The translations under genes and the position numbers were made by a program. Positions 36,515-44,793 of a stretch of DNA of 52,809 nt are shown piece after piece. The notes under the pieces were generated by a model that worked only from the letters and a program-made list of their open reading frames with translations, was not told where the DNA came from and searched no databases. Numbering within the stretch: position 1 is the first letter of the stretch; each line of letters begins with the position of its first letter. Source of the DNA: Candidatus Methylomirabilota bacterium (GTDB lineage: Bacteria; Methylomirabilota; Methylomirabilia; Methylomirabilales; Methylomirabilaceae); assembly GCA_016207095.1 (NCBI GenBank), contig JACQQF010000069.1, forward strand, positions 1 through 52,809, written 5' to 3'.

Positions 36515-36724
36515 CTAGCAAAAGAACAGCGTTGGCTGGCGCCCCTTCAACCAATTCCCCTTACAGTGGGTGGACACTGTGCCGGGCCAAGAAGCGAGCA
36601 TACCAAGGCGCCATCCCCAGGGCCGCACCCACTTCGCGGGTACCCGGCGTACGTTGTCAGGTACGTCGCAGGGAGTGCCCTGGGGGTCGGCAACGCTGGT
36701 AGGCGAAGCTAATTGGACCGTCAC
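36515..36724. repeat. Element B, degenerate long copy
   Basis: The core from about 36583 to 36712 matches the reverse complement of the long element at 42080-42271, including GTGCCGGGCCAAGAA, CCCAGGGCCGCACCCAC and GGGTACCCGGCGTAC. The ends have decayed: CTAGCAAAAG at the left and TTGGACCGTCAC at the right instead of TTGGAACGGCACTAG. No gene is visible in the 36487-36727 gap. Confidence 0.75.
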
Positions 36725-36727
36725 CGA

Positions 36728-38077
36728 TCACTCAGGCAGCGAAGCCCTTGCCTGGTCGGCCACGACAACCAGGACGTACCGATCAGGCGTAAGATAGGCG
36801 CGCGCCACACGAAGGATCTCCTCCTTGGTGATGGCTTCGATCAGCGTCCGGTAACGATCGGCGTAATCCAGACCCAACTTGTAATACTCGACCGTGGAGA
36901 TCAGCCCCGCCAGCTTGCTATTGGTGTCGAGCCGAAGGGGGAAGCTGCCGGTCAGATACGCCTTGGCATCGGCGAGCTCCTGGTCGGTCACGCCCTGATC
37001 CCGAATCCTCCGCACTTCGCGGAGCACCTCTCCCACCGCCGGACCTGCGTTCTCGTTTTTCGTCTGCAGCCCCACCTGAAACGCCCCCCGCTCGAGGCCG
37101 GGGTAGAAATACGAATGCACATCGTAGGCCCACCCCTTCTGCTCACGGATCCGCTCCACCAGCCGAGAGGAGGACCCGCCACCGCCCAGGATATAGTTCA
37201 TGACCGTCACGGCATAGAAATCCGGATTGTCCCGTCGCATCCCCTGGTGTCCGAGGATGATGCTGGCCTGGGTCACGCTCCGATCGATCTTCTTGACGAG
37301 CGCGCCGCCCTGAAGCGGGTTCGGTTGCCCGGCCCTTTCCACTGTCACCGTCCCTTTGGGCCAGGGTTTGAGGAGCGCGCGAAGCTGGCCTGCGATCTCC
37401 TTCGATTCGACATCGCCGACCACCGTGATGATAGTCCGCTCCGGGGTATAGTAATCGCGATAGAACCTTACAATGTCATTCCGGGTGATCGCGGAGAGGG
37501 ACGCATCGGTCCCCTCAAGCGGCCGACCGTATGGATGTCTACCGAACACCAGCTCGTTGAATGCTTCCAGGGCAACCTCACCCGGATCTTCCTGCCGCTT
37601 ACGCAGGGCTGCCTTGATCTCCCTCACCTTCCTGGCGATCTCCCCCTCCTGGAAGGCGGGGTGAAGCAGGACATCCGCGAGCAACTCCAGTCCGATCGGC
37701 AGATCCTTCTTCAGCACGGTCAGGTCCAGGTCGCTGGAGTCTCGATCGGCCCCGGACGAGAGTGAGGCGCCGATGAAGTCGACCGCCTCGTCGATCTGGG
37801 CCGCCGTGCGGCTCGTTGTCCCTCTGGTCAGCAGCGAGGCGGTCAGATAGGCCAGGCCCGCCCGCCCCTCCGGCTCCCAGAGGGAGCCCGCCTGCACCGT
37901 CACTCTTATGGTGACGATGGGCAGCGCCCGCCTGCTCGCCACAAGCAGGGTCAGGCCGCTCTCCAGGGCCTGCCGCTCGGCCAGGGGCGCCGCCGCCACG
38001 AGCACCGGGAGCAGCACAAAGATAAGGATCAGCCAGCCAACGGACTGCCTTAGGCACATCGCTCCGGACCTTGTCAT
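36728..38077 (-). CDS. M16 family peptidase-like protein lacking the zinc motif
   Basis: About 449 residues with an N-terminal signal segment (VGWLILIFVLLPVLVAAA). The protein has M16 features (PEGRAGLAYLTASLLTRGT, FQEGEIARKVREIKAALRKR, GRHPYGRPLEGT, SIILGHQGMRRDNPDF), but the HxxEH zinc site is replaced by AYLTA, so it should be the non-catalytic partner. Its partner is the catalytic M16 protein encoded just upstream. ATGs at 38077 and 38059 are both plausible; the frame opens with TTG at 38110. Confidence 0.88.
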   Translation of the reverse strand: MTRSGAMCLRQSVGWLILIFVLLPVLVAAAPLAERQALESGLTLLVASRRALPIVTIRVTVQAGSLWEPEGRAGLAYLTASLLTRGTTSRTAAQIDEAVDFIGASLSSGADRDSSDLDLTVLKKDLPIGLELLADVLLHPAFQEGEIARKVREIKAALRKRQEDPGEVALEAFNELVFGRHPYGRPLEGTDASLSAITRNDIVRFYRDYYTPERTIITVVGDVESKEIAGQLRALLKPWPKGTVTVERAGQPNPLQGGALVKKIDRSVTQASIILGHQGMRRDNPDFYAVTVMNYILGGGGSSSRLVERIREQKGWAYDVHSYFYPGLERGAFQVGLQTKNENAGPAVGEVLREVRRIRDQGVTDQELADAKAYLTGSFPLRLDTNSKLAGLISTVEYYKLGLDYADRYRTLIEAITKEEILRVARAYLTPDRYVLVVVADQARASLPE

Positions 38078-38112
38078 CTGCTTCACATTCACTATTGTCA
38101 AAGCGCTCAATC

Positions 38113-38210
38113 AGACCCCCTCACCTTCATCCTCTCCCCCTTCGAGGGGGAGAGGAGTTTCTTTTTGTAGCTCCCCTCTCCCCTCTGGGGAGAGGGCTGG
38201 GTGAGGGAAA
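38113..38210. repeat. Palindromic repeat between the paired M16 genes
   Basis: Two strong hairpins, one centred near 38143 (CCTCTCCCCC with GGGGGAGAGG) and one near 38185 (CCTCTCCCC with GGGGAGAGG), are enclosed by an outer CCCTCACC / GGTGAGGG pair. The structure is typical of REP-like intergenic repeats and could shape mRNA levels of the two genes. Confidence 0.8.
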
Positions 38211-38224
38211 AGTCACTTCGAGAA

Positions 38225-39622
38225 CTACCGCTCGGTCTTCGTCGGGATGAGCACTGCAACGGTTCGGCTGTCAGGGGTCAGGTAGGCCTTCGCGACTCGC
38301 TGCAGATCATCCGCCTTGACGGCGCGGATACCCGGGACGTAGGCCTCCCATACGCGCCAGCCGGCCACGATCTCATACTCGGCCAGTTGCCTGGCCAGAT
38401 TGAAGACGGAATCCTGCCCGAACAGGAAACCGGCCTCGATCTGATTCTTCGCCTTCTCTAGCTCCCGGTCCGGGACAGGCTCGCTCTTCAGCCGCTCGAT
38501 CTCCGCTGTGAGCGCCTGTTCAACCTCCCGTGCCGTTTTCTCCGGCATGACGCTGGCATAGAAGTAGAAGAGGTTGGGATCGATGCTTTCCCGGTCATAC
38601 CCACCGCCGGCGAACAGGGCAAGTTGTTTCTCGTAGACCACGCGCTTGTAGATTCTGGCGCTCTTGCCGCCGGACAAGATGTACGCCAACACCTCGAGCG
38701 CAAAGTTATCCGGGTGTTTCAGGTCCGGGACGTGATAGCCCATATACACAAAGGGGAGCTCGGCTTCCTTCCTCAGGACAAGCCGCCGCTCTCCACGCTG
38801 CACCGGCTCCACAGCTCGGACCCTTGGCGGCTCTTGACCCCGCGGAATTCCACCGAAGTGATGTCGGATCTTCGGGAGCAACTCGCCGCTGTTGAAATCG
38901 CCCACGACGATCAGCACGGCGTTATTCGGGACATAATAGGTATTGTAGTGCCGGACCAAATCCTCCCGCATCAGGCCCTGGAGGTCCGACATCCAGCCGA
39001 TGACCGGCTGGCGGTAAGGATGCACCTGAAAGGCCGCGGCTCCCATCGCCTCCTGCAAGGCAGAGACGGGGTCGTCGTCGGTCCGTAGCCGGCGCTCCTC
39101 CATCACCACCTTCTTCTCGGACTCCACCTCTTTCGGATCGAGTAGCAAGCCTCGCATCCGATCAGCTTCGAGCTCCAGTGCCAGTTCGACTCGATCCGAG
39201 GCAAAGGTCTCAAAGTAACCGGTGTAATCGTCGCTGGTGAAGGCATTATCGCGGCCACCGTTCTTCTGGACTGTCTTCGAAAACTGGCCTGGACCCAGTT
39301 TCGACGTCCCCTTGAACATCATGTGCTCCAAGAAGTGGGACAGTCCGGTGACTCCGGGTTGCTCGTTGCGCGCGCCGACCCGATACCAGACATGCACCGT
39401 CACCACAGGCGCCTTGTGCTCTTCGAGCAGCAAGACCCTCAGTCCGTTCTCGAGGACGGATTCCTTCACCCTCGTTGTGATCTGGGGCCCCGCGAAGCCT
39501 CCGGTCGCGAGCAGGAGGAACAGCACTATAGCCGCTGGGATCGCCCACCTCACCAGATGTCGCCCCGTCTGTCTGTTCGCCACCGTCACCATTCCGAATA
39601 TACCAGTCGCCCAACAACTCAT
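38225..39622 (-). CDS. M16 family zinc metallopeptidase (catalytic)
   Basis: Up to 465 residues, with a signal/anchor segment (IPAAIVLFLLLATGGFAG) and the inverted zinc motif HFLEHMMFKGT. A downstream glutamate in the ELALELEADRM region completes the M16 site. The C-terminal half has the family fold, with ELPFVYMGYHVPDLKHPDN. It should act in the periplasm as a heterodimer with the inactive M16 protein encoded downstream. The start is unsure: 39622 and ATG 39592 are both in frame without clear Shine-Dalgarno sequences. Confidence 0.9.
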   Translation of the reverse strand: MSCWATGIFGMVTVANRQTGRHLVRWAIPAAIVLFLLLATGGFAGPQITTRVKESVLENGLRVLLLEEHKAPVVTVHVWYRVGARNEQPGVTGLSHFLEHMMFKGTSKLGPGQFSKTVQKNGGRDNAFTSDDYTGYFETFASDRVELALELEADRMRGLLLDPKEVESEKKVVMEERRLRTDDDPVSALQEAMGAAAFQVHPYRQPVIGWMSDLQGLMREDLVRHYNTYYVPNNAVLIVVGDFNSGELLPKIRHHFGGIPRGQEPPRVRAVEPVQRGERRLVLRKEAELPFVYMGYHVPDLKHPDNFALEVLAYILSGGKSARIYKRVVYEKQLALFAGGGYDRESIDPNLFYFYASVMPEKTAREVEQALTAEIERLKSEPVPDRELEKAKNQIEAGFLFGQDSVFNLARQLAEYEIVAGWRVWEAYVPGIRAVKADDLQRVAKAYLTPDSRTVAVLIPTKTER

Positions 39623-39634
39623 TGGCTTGTCTTT

Positions 39635-40102
39635 CTATTTGTGTGTCACCCTGACTGACTGACCCACTCGAATCCCCATCTCTTTGGCGTAGCCGGCCGG
39701 CACCTCCAACACGAGGTCGGCCACGTGACTGAAGACGGCCAGCGCGCCGTTCGAGGATGGGGGCGGGACCTTCGCTTCGATGGCCACGATCCTGCCCTCC
39801 CGGATCCAGAGAATGTCGATCGGGATCCGCATCCCCTTCATCCAGATGCCCCGCGGCCCCGGCCCGTCATAAGGAAACACCATCCCCGTTCCTTTCTTGA
39901 GGGACGGCCGGCCCCCTAACCCTCTGGTCTGCGCTTGGGGACTCCGCGCGACCTCCACGTTGATGGCGACCCGGCCGTCGATCACCACCTCCCCTTTCTG
40001 AAGGGCTAAAGCCGCGGGAGGCTCAACCGCGTAGTGCAGCAGCGCGAGAGGGAGCATGAGCCTCAGGATCAAACGTGTCCGGATCGCCCCGGTCCCTGTC
40101 AT
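39635..40102 (-). CDS. Exported DUF192 family protein
   Basis: A signal peptide (ILRLMLPLALLHYAVEPPAALA) precedes a DUF192 domain recognisable by VEVARSPQAQTRGLGGRPSLKKGTGMVF, GIWMKGMRIPIDILWI, and the C-terminal VLEVPAGYAKEMGIRVGQSV. The biochemical role of DUF192 is not established. Its ATG overlaps the htrA stop by ATGA, so it is made together with the HtrA-like protease. Confidence 0.88.
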   Translation of the reverse strand: MTGTGAIRTRLILRLMLPLALLHYAVEPPAALALQKGEVVIDGRVAINVEVARSPQAQTRGLGGRPSLKKGTGMVFPYDGPGPRGIWMKGMRIPIDILWIREGRIVAIEAKVPPPSSNGALAVFSHVADLVLEVPAGYAKEMGIRVGQSVRVTHK

Positions 40103-41217
40103 GCCTCGGGAAGCTCCCCCAGCCGAACGGAGAGTGTAAGCGGCCGGCCATCCCTAAGCAGCTCGACCTTCACCTTGTCCCCTACCTTATGCTCAGCGTC
40201 CAGGAAAGCGGTCATCTCGTCCACCGATTGGATCTTGCGCCCATTGACCTTGACGATGATGTCCCCCCCTACGTTGACAAGCGTGTTGCCGACCCGTGTT
40301 CGCTTCGTGCTCCCCTTGATGCCCGCGCGACCGGCCGGACCTTTCGGCGAAACCTGAATGACCAGGACCCCCTCTCGCGCCGTAAGCTTCAAGGCCTTGG
40401 CCACCTCGGGCGTGACATCCAGACCGGAAATGCCAAGCCACGGATGGCTCACCCGCCCCTTAGCGATCAATTGGGGAAGGAGTCGCCTCGCGGTGTTCAC
40501 CGGGATGGCGAAGCCGATCCCAACCGACCCGCCACTCGGCGTGTAGATCGCGCTGTTGATTCCGATGACCTCGCCCCTTGAGTTCAGCAGCGGACCACCC
40601 GAGTTGCCCGGATTGATCGGCGCATCGGTCTGGATGATTCCTCGAATCTGGCGTCCGCTATCGGAGCGCAACATCCGGCCCACCGAGCTCACCACGCCGC
40701 GCGTGACGGTCCGATCCAGTCCGAACGGGTTCCCGATGGCGATCGCCATCTGCCCGACCTGCAGGGTGTCGCTATTTCCCAGCTTCAGCGGAAAAAGCTT
40801 CTCCTTCGGAACGTCGATCTTGATCACCGCCAGGTCGTTGCTGGGATCACGGCCGACTAACTTTGCACGAACCTTGCTCTTGTCGGTCAACGTCACCTCC
40901 AGGCTATCGGCCTCGTCGACCACATGGTTGTTAGTCAAGATGTATCCCCGGTCATCAAGGACGAAGCCCGACCCGGTCCCCTTCTGGGGCACCGGATTAA
41001 AGAAAAAATCATAGGCAAGTGCGGTGCTGGTGATATGGACGACGCCCGGGCTGGCCCGCCTATAGACGGCGATCACGATCTGCTCCTCTGGGCTCAGCCC
41101 CTGAACCTCCGGCTGGGATTTTTGCGCCTGGGCGACCGCCCCGACCCCGAGCAATTCCATTGCGATGAGGGCGGCGAGGAGCGCGGGTCGAATCTGTCGC
41201 GGAGGAGCCACCGACAT
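40099..41217 (-). CDS. Periplasmic serine protease HtrA/DegP-like
   Basis: This 372-residue protein has a signal peptide, a trypsin-like domain with catalytic His98 (TNNHVV), Asp128 (SNDLAVIK) and Ser206 (GNSGGPL), and one C-terminal PDZ domain. It fits the single-PDZ DegS/HtrA group of envelope quality-control proteases. ATG at 41217 is chosen because AGGGGTG lies just upstream; GTG at 41226 is the longer option. The DUF192 and M16 genes follow on the same strand, forming an envelope-protein maintenance block. Confidence 0.93.
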   Translation of the reverse strand: MSVAPPRQIRPALLAALIAMELLGVGAVAQAQKSQPEVQGLSPEEQIVIAVYRRASPGVVHITSTALAYDFFFNPVPQKGTGSGFVLDDRGYILTNNHVVDEADSLEVTLTDKSKVRAKLVGRDPSNDLAVIKIDVPKEKLFPLKLGNSDTLQVGQMAIAIGNPFGLDRTVTRGVVSSVGRMLRSDSGRQIRGIIQTDAPINPGNSGGPLLNSRGEVIGINSAIYTPSGGSVGIGFAIPVNTARRLLPQLIAKGRVSHPWLGISGLDVTPEVAKALKLTAREGVLVIQVSPKGPAGRAGIKGSTKRTRVGNTLVNVGGDIIVKVNGRKIQSVDEMTAFLDAEHKVGDKVKVELLRDGRPLTLSVRLGELPEA

Positions 41218-41246
41218 ATGAATCACCCCTATCGGACAATCGACGA

Positions 41247-41277
41247 CCCAAAAAGAAAAGTGGACTCACGGTCCACT
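41247..41277 (-). terminator. Rho-independent terminator of the metal locus
   Basis: A perfect 7-bp stem AGTGGAC / GTCCACT with a 5-base loop (41259-41277) is followed on the minus strand by TTTTCTTTTTGGG. It lies between the YHS gene (ends 41381) and htrA (starts 41217) and would end leftward transcription from the csoR-copA locus. Confidence 0.78.
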
Positions 41278-41380
41278 CCACTCACTCTAGTCTACAACCG
41301 TGACCTTGTCAACGCCCACGCCCGGTGCTCACCCCATTCCTCTCCATCAAGAGGGGGCAAAGGTGGGAGCGATCAGGCTT

Positions 41381-41530
41381 TTAACTCTTCGCGGTGTACT
41401 TCTCGGGCGTTTGCTCGAACGCCCGCTTGCACATCTGGGCGCAGAAATAGTAGGTCGTGCCCTGATAGACGGCGGTGGCCGCCGCCCGCTTCTCATCCAC
41501 CATCATCCCACAGACCGGATCCTTCGCCAT
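41381..41530 (-). CDS. Small YHS-domain protein
   Basis: A 49-residue protein beginning MAKDPVCGMMV, followed by AVYQGTTYYFCAQMCKRAFE and ending near PEKYTAKS. It is a complete YHS domain with three cysteines (VCGM, FCAQMC), closely resembling the N-terminal YHS domain of the CopA-type ATPase in this locus. YHS domains are found with copper and heavy-metal transporters; a metal-chaperone role is an inference. It is the last gene before the terminator. Confidence 0.85.
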   Translation of the reverse strand: MAKDPVCGMMVDEKRAAATAVYQGTTYYFCAQMCKRAFEQTPEKYTAKS

Positions 41531-41576
41531 CGCTTACTCCCACTCAGCGCCGCAGAAACCTGTGAGCGCCAGAGAT

Positions 41577-42029
41577 CTACCGGTATGGCCGAAATCGGGC
41601 GTACTTGGCGTCAATCGCCGCCTTGATCTCCGGAATCCTCTTCCTCTGCTTGTACATGGCATACGCATCCAGCGTAATGTCCTGGCAGATGTCTCACCCG
41701 AACGCGTGCCGGTCCACATAGCAGTCGAGGTTGTTCTGATGGCTATGTGACTTGTTGCACCCGCAGTAGCACGACATCTGTTCAATCAGCTCCGGCATTT
41801 CCTTAGCAACCTGATAGGCCCGTGCCGTCTTCCCCTCGAACAGCGCCGGCGAAAGCGTTGTGGGACGCGGGCGCCTCGGAATCGCCGGAAGGCCTCGACC
41901 ACCATGCTCCGCCCCGTGTGCAGCCGGGCCCCCACCAACGATCGCTTCGAGCAGGAAAGCGGCCACGCCTCCTCCCAGGACCTTAAGCACCCATCGCCTG
42001 TCAGGGTGTTGAACCGATTGCTGTTGCAT
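41577..42029 (-). CDS. Tat-exported CYCGC-motif protein with in-frame TGA (candidate selenoprotein)
   Basis: ATG at 42029 has a strong GGAGG-type Shine-Dalgarno. The N-terminus has a Tat-like DRRWVLK before a hydrophobic stretch. The mature part has ELIEQMSCYCGC, then NNLDCYVDRHAFG, as in PCYCGC-family proteins. TGA at 41694-41696 comes next. The frame then continues DICQDITLDAYAMYKQRKR for 38 residues to TAG at 41577-41579. Family members as I recall them have CxxC exactly here, so TGA occupies the first cysteine (UxxC). A weak hairpin (CCAG/CTGG, loop 41681-41673) follows 12 bases after TGA. If TGA terminates, the product is a truncated 111-residue protein. Selenocysteine decoding is not proven. 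Confidence 0.7.
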
Positions 42030-42058
42030 GTCGATCACCCCCCTCCGTGTCATTGGTA

Positions 42059-42080
42059 GGGACACGGCATGCCGTGTCCC
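42059..42080. repeat. Perfect 22-bp palindrome
   Basis: GGGACACGGCA is followed directly by its exact reverse complement. It abuts the left CTAG of element B long copy and lies 30 bp upstream of the CYCGC gene start, where it could form a strong hairpin in the leader of that gene or in the 3' part of the copA transcript. Confidence 0.85.
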
Positions 42081-42271
42081 TAGTGCCGTTCCAACTAACT
42101 TCGCTTAGCGGCATTGCTGGCCCCCAGGGCGCTCCCTGCGACGTACCACCGTATGTACGCCGGGTACCCGCAAAGTGGGTGCGGCCCTGGGGTCCGTGCC
42201 TTGCTCTGCTCGTTTCTTGGCCCGGCACGATGCCCCACTAAGTTAGAGCAAAATAGTTGGAGGAGCACTAG
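42080..42271. repeat. Element B, long copy (192 bp, CTAG-ended)
   Basis: The ends are CTAGTGCCGTTCCAACTA and TAGTTGGAGGAGCACTAG. The interior carries a large palindrome built around GGGTACCCGC with flanking CAGGGCG/CCCTGGG blocks. The right CTAG (42268-42271) contains the copA stop codon. A degenerate relative lies at 36515-36724. No gene lies in 42081-42267. Confidence 0.87.
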
Positions 42272-44793
42272 TACAGGTGGATCATGGGCCGGAAGCGTCG
42301 CAGCCGCAGCGCGTTGCCGACCACCGTGACCGAGGAGAGCGCCATGGCGGCCCCGGCCAAGACTGGGCTCAACAGCATCCCGAACACCGGATAGAGGACG
42401 CCGGCGGCTACCGGGATCAGGACGACGTTGTACGCAAATGCCCAGAACAGGTTCTGCTTGATGTTCCGCATCGTCTGTTTGCTCAATTGGAGTGCGGTCA
42501 CGACGCTTCGCAGGTCGCCGCCGATCAGGGTGATATCGGCCGCCTCCATCGCCACATCGGTCCCGGTCCCGATGGCGATCCCGACATCGGCCTGCGCCAG
42601 GGCCGGGGCATCATTGATCCCGTCGCCCACCATCGCCACCAGCTTCCCCTGCTCCTGAAGCCTTCTCACCTCTAACGCCTTGTGCTCCGGCGGGACCTCC
42701 GCCAGGACGCGATCGATCCCGACCTGTCGGGCGATCGCCTCTGCCGTCCGGCGGTTATCGCCTGTGATCATGACGACCTCGATACCCAGGCGACGCAAAG
42801 CAGCCACCACCGCCTTCGAATGCGGCTTAAGGGTGTCGGCCACAGCCACGATCCCAAGAAGCTGACGGTCTGCGGCGACAAACATCGGGGTCTTCCCCTG
42901 CCTCGAAAGCGTCTCGGCACGTTCGGCCATCCCCGCCACGTCGATGCCGCGCTCCTGCATCAGGCGACGATTGCCGAGGAGCACCTCTCTCCCTTGTACC
43001 ACGGCCCTCATCCCATAGCCCGGGATCGCCTTGAACTCTTCCGGCCCGACCAACTCGAGGCCCTCGTCCTTCGCGTGATTGACGATCGCCTCCCCAAGGG
43101 GATGCTCGGACCCCTTTTCCGCCGACGCGGCCAGCCAAAGTAAGTCGTGCGGGGTGTCCAGATCTTGCGTCGCACCTCGCACCTCGGACATTGCACTCCC
43201 TTCCTGGCCCCTCGCACCTCGCACCTCGGACCTCGCACTCAGTATTACATCGGTCACCGACGGGTGGCCCACGGTCAGCGTCCCGGTCTTATCAAAGATG
43301 AGGACGCGGGCCTGATATGCCCGCTCCAGACTCTCGGCGTTCTTAATCAGTACCCCATGCTCCGCCCCCTTCCCGGTTCCGACCATAATCGAGGTGGGGG
43401 TGGCAAGACCCAGCGCGCAGGGGCAGGCGATCACCAGGACCGCCACAAAGTTGGAGAGTGCAAACAGGAAGGACGGTTCAGGTCCGAAACGCAGCCAGAC
43501 ACCGAACGTCACGACCGCAATCACGAGGACGATCGGCACGAAGACCCCGGCGATCTTGTCCACCAGCCGCTGGATGGGCGCCTTTGAGCCCTGGGCCTGC
43601 TCCACCAGTCGGACGATCTGAGCCAGGGCGGTCTCCCGTCCAACCTTGATGGCCTCGAAGGTGAAGCTGCCTGTCTTGTTCAAGGTGGCGCCAACGACGT
43701 GATCCCCGGGGCCCTTCTCCACCGGAAGGCTCTCGCCGGTCAGCATCGACTCATCGAGTGCGGAGCGGCCCTCGCGGATGATCCCGTCCACCGGCACCTT
43801 TTCCCCGGGACGAACCAGGACGAGGTCACCGGCCCGGACCTCGTCCACCGGGATGTCATGCTCCAGGCCGCCACGGATCACCCGCGCGGTCCTGGCCTGG
43901 AGTCCCATCAGTTTCTTGATCGCCTCCGAGGTCCGACCTTTGGCCTTGGCCTCGAGCCACCGGCCCATGACGATGAGGGTCATCAGGATGGCGGCGGTGT
44001 CGTAGTAGGTCATCGCCTCCATCCCCTTCGGCGCAATAGCGGAGGGGAAAAAGGTCAGGGCGACACTGTAGAAGTAGGCGGCATTCGTGCCGATCGACAC
44101 CAGGGTGTTCATGTCGGCTGTTCGGTGTTTCAGGGTCGCCCAGAACCCCCGGTGGAACTGCCAGCCGACCCAGAATTGAATCGGCGTGGTGAGCAGCAAG
44201 AGCAAGAAGGGGTTGGATAGGACCGCCGGGGCCCATGGAAACCAGTCGGGAAAGCTCCCGAGCAGAACCGGGACGCTCAGGACCGACCCGACCAGCAATT
44301 TGGTTCGAAGGAGGCTAATCTCCGCCTCCCGTGCCGCCTCCTCTCGATCGGGCGAGCCGGACGTCGCCGCAAGTTCCACCACTCGATACCCTGCCTCCTC
44401 GATCGCCTTCCGGAAGCTGGCCGGCTCAGCGACCGAAGGAAGGTACGAAACCGTGGCACGCTCCGCGGCAAAGTTCACGTCGGCGCTCACGACGCCGGGG
44501 GTCTTCAGGAGCGCGTTCTCGATCCGTTGTACGCAGGAGGCACAGCTCATTCCCCGAATCGGGATCTCAATCTGTTTAGCGGCCCCGACCATTTCAGGCT
44601 GTTTTGGCTTGATCTCCAGCAGCCTCAATGGCGCGGCCTCGACCGCGGAACCAGATAGATAAGGACCCGGCGACTTGTCAAACGCCTCTTTGCAACCAAC
44701 CGCGCAAAAATAATAGTCTGCTCCCTTGTAGCGGCTCGTGCCGACCGCCTCCTCCGGGAGCACATCCATTCCGCAGACCGGATCTGTCGCCAT
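42268..44793 (-). CDS. copA: Copper-type P1B ATPase with N-terminal YHS and HMA domains
   Basis: The 841-residue pump has a YHS domain (residues 1-45, DPVCGMDV), one heavy-metal-associated domain (GMSCASC), eight membrane segments with the CPC motif in [14 protein letters not shown], the phosphorylation site [15 protein letters not shown], and [14 protein letters not shown]. The CPC and CsoR context indicate Cu+ export. Between DKTGTLT and SEHPLG an insert of about 25 residues ([19 protein letters not shown]) is the translation of a heptamer array. The stop TAG belongs to element B. ATG at 44793 overlaps the upstream TGA. Confidence 0.93.
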   Translation of the reverse strand: MATDPVCGMDVLPEEAVGTSRYKGADYYFCAVGCKEAFDKSPGPYLSGSAVEAAPLRLLEIKPKQPEMVGAAKQIEIPIRGMSCASCVQRIENALLKTPGVVSADVNFAAERATVSYLPSVAEPASFRKAIEEAGYRVVELAATSGSPDREEAAREAEISLLRTKLLVGSVLSVPVLLGSFPDWFPWAPAVLSNPFLLLLLTTPIQFWVGWQFHRGFWATLKHRTADMNTLVSIGTNAAYFYSVALTFFPSAIAPKGMEAMTYYDTAAILMTLIVMGRWLEAKAKGRTSEAIKKLMGLQARTARVIRGGLEHDIPVDEVRAGDLVLVRPGEKVPVDGIIREGRSALDESMLTGESLPVEKGPGDHVVGATLNKTGSFTFEAIKVGRETALAQIVRLVEQAQGSKAPIQRLVDKIAGVFVPIVLVIAVVTFGVWLRFGPEPSFLFALSNFVAVLVIACPCALGLATPTSIMVGTGKGAEHGVLIKNAESLERAYQARVLIFDKTGTLTVGHPSVTDVILSARSEVRGARGQEGSAMSEVRGATQDLDTPHDLLWLAASAEKGSEHPLGEAIVNHAKDEGLELVGPEEFKAIPGYGMRAVVQGREVLLGNRRLMQERGIDVAGMAERAETLSRQGKTPMFVAADRQLLGIVAVADTLKPHSKAVVAALRRLGIEVVMITGDNRRTAEAIARQVGIDRVLAEVPPEHKALEVRRLQEQGKLVAMVGDGINDAPALAQADVGIAIGTGTDVAMEAADITLIGGDLRSVVTALQLSKQTMRNIKQNLFWAFAYNVVLIPVAAGVLYPVFGMLLSPVLAGAAMALSSVTVVGNALRLRRFRPMIHLY
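43167..43240. repeat. Heptamer array inside the copA coding region
   Basis: Two blocks of TCGCACC/TCGGACA-type units (about 43170-43197 and 43211-43238) lie in the nucleotide-binding domain part of copA and keep the frame open. The encoded residues (about 518-542) replace what is normally a short loop. Confidence 0.85.
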
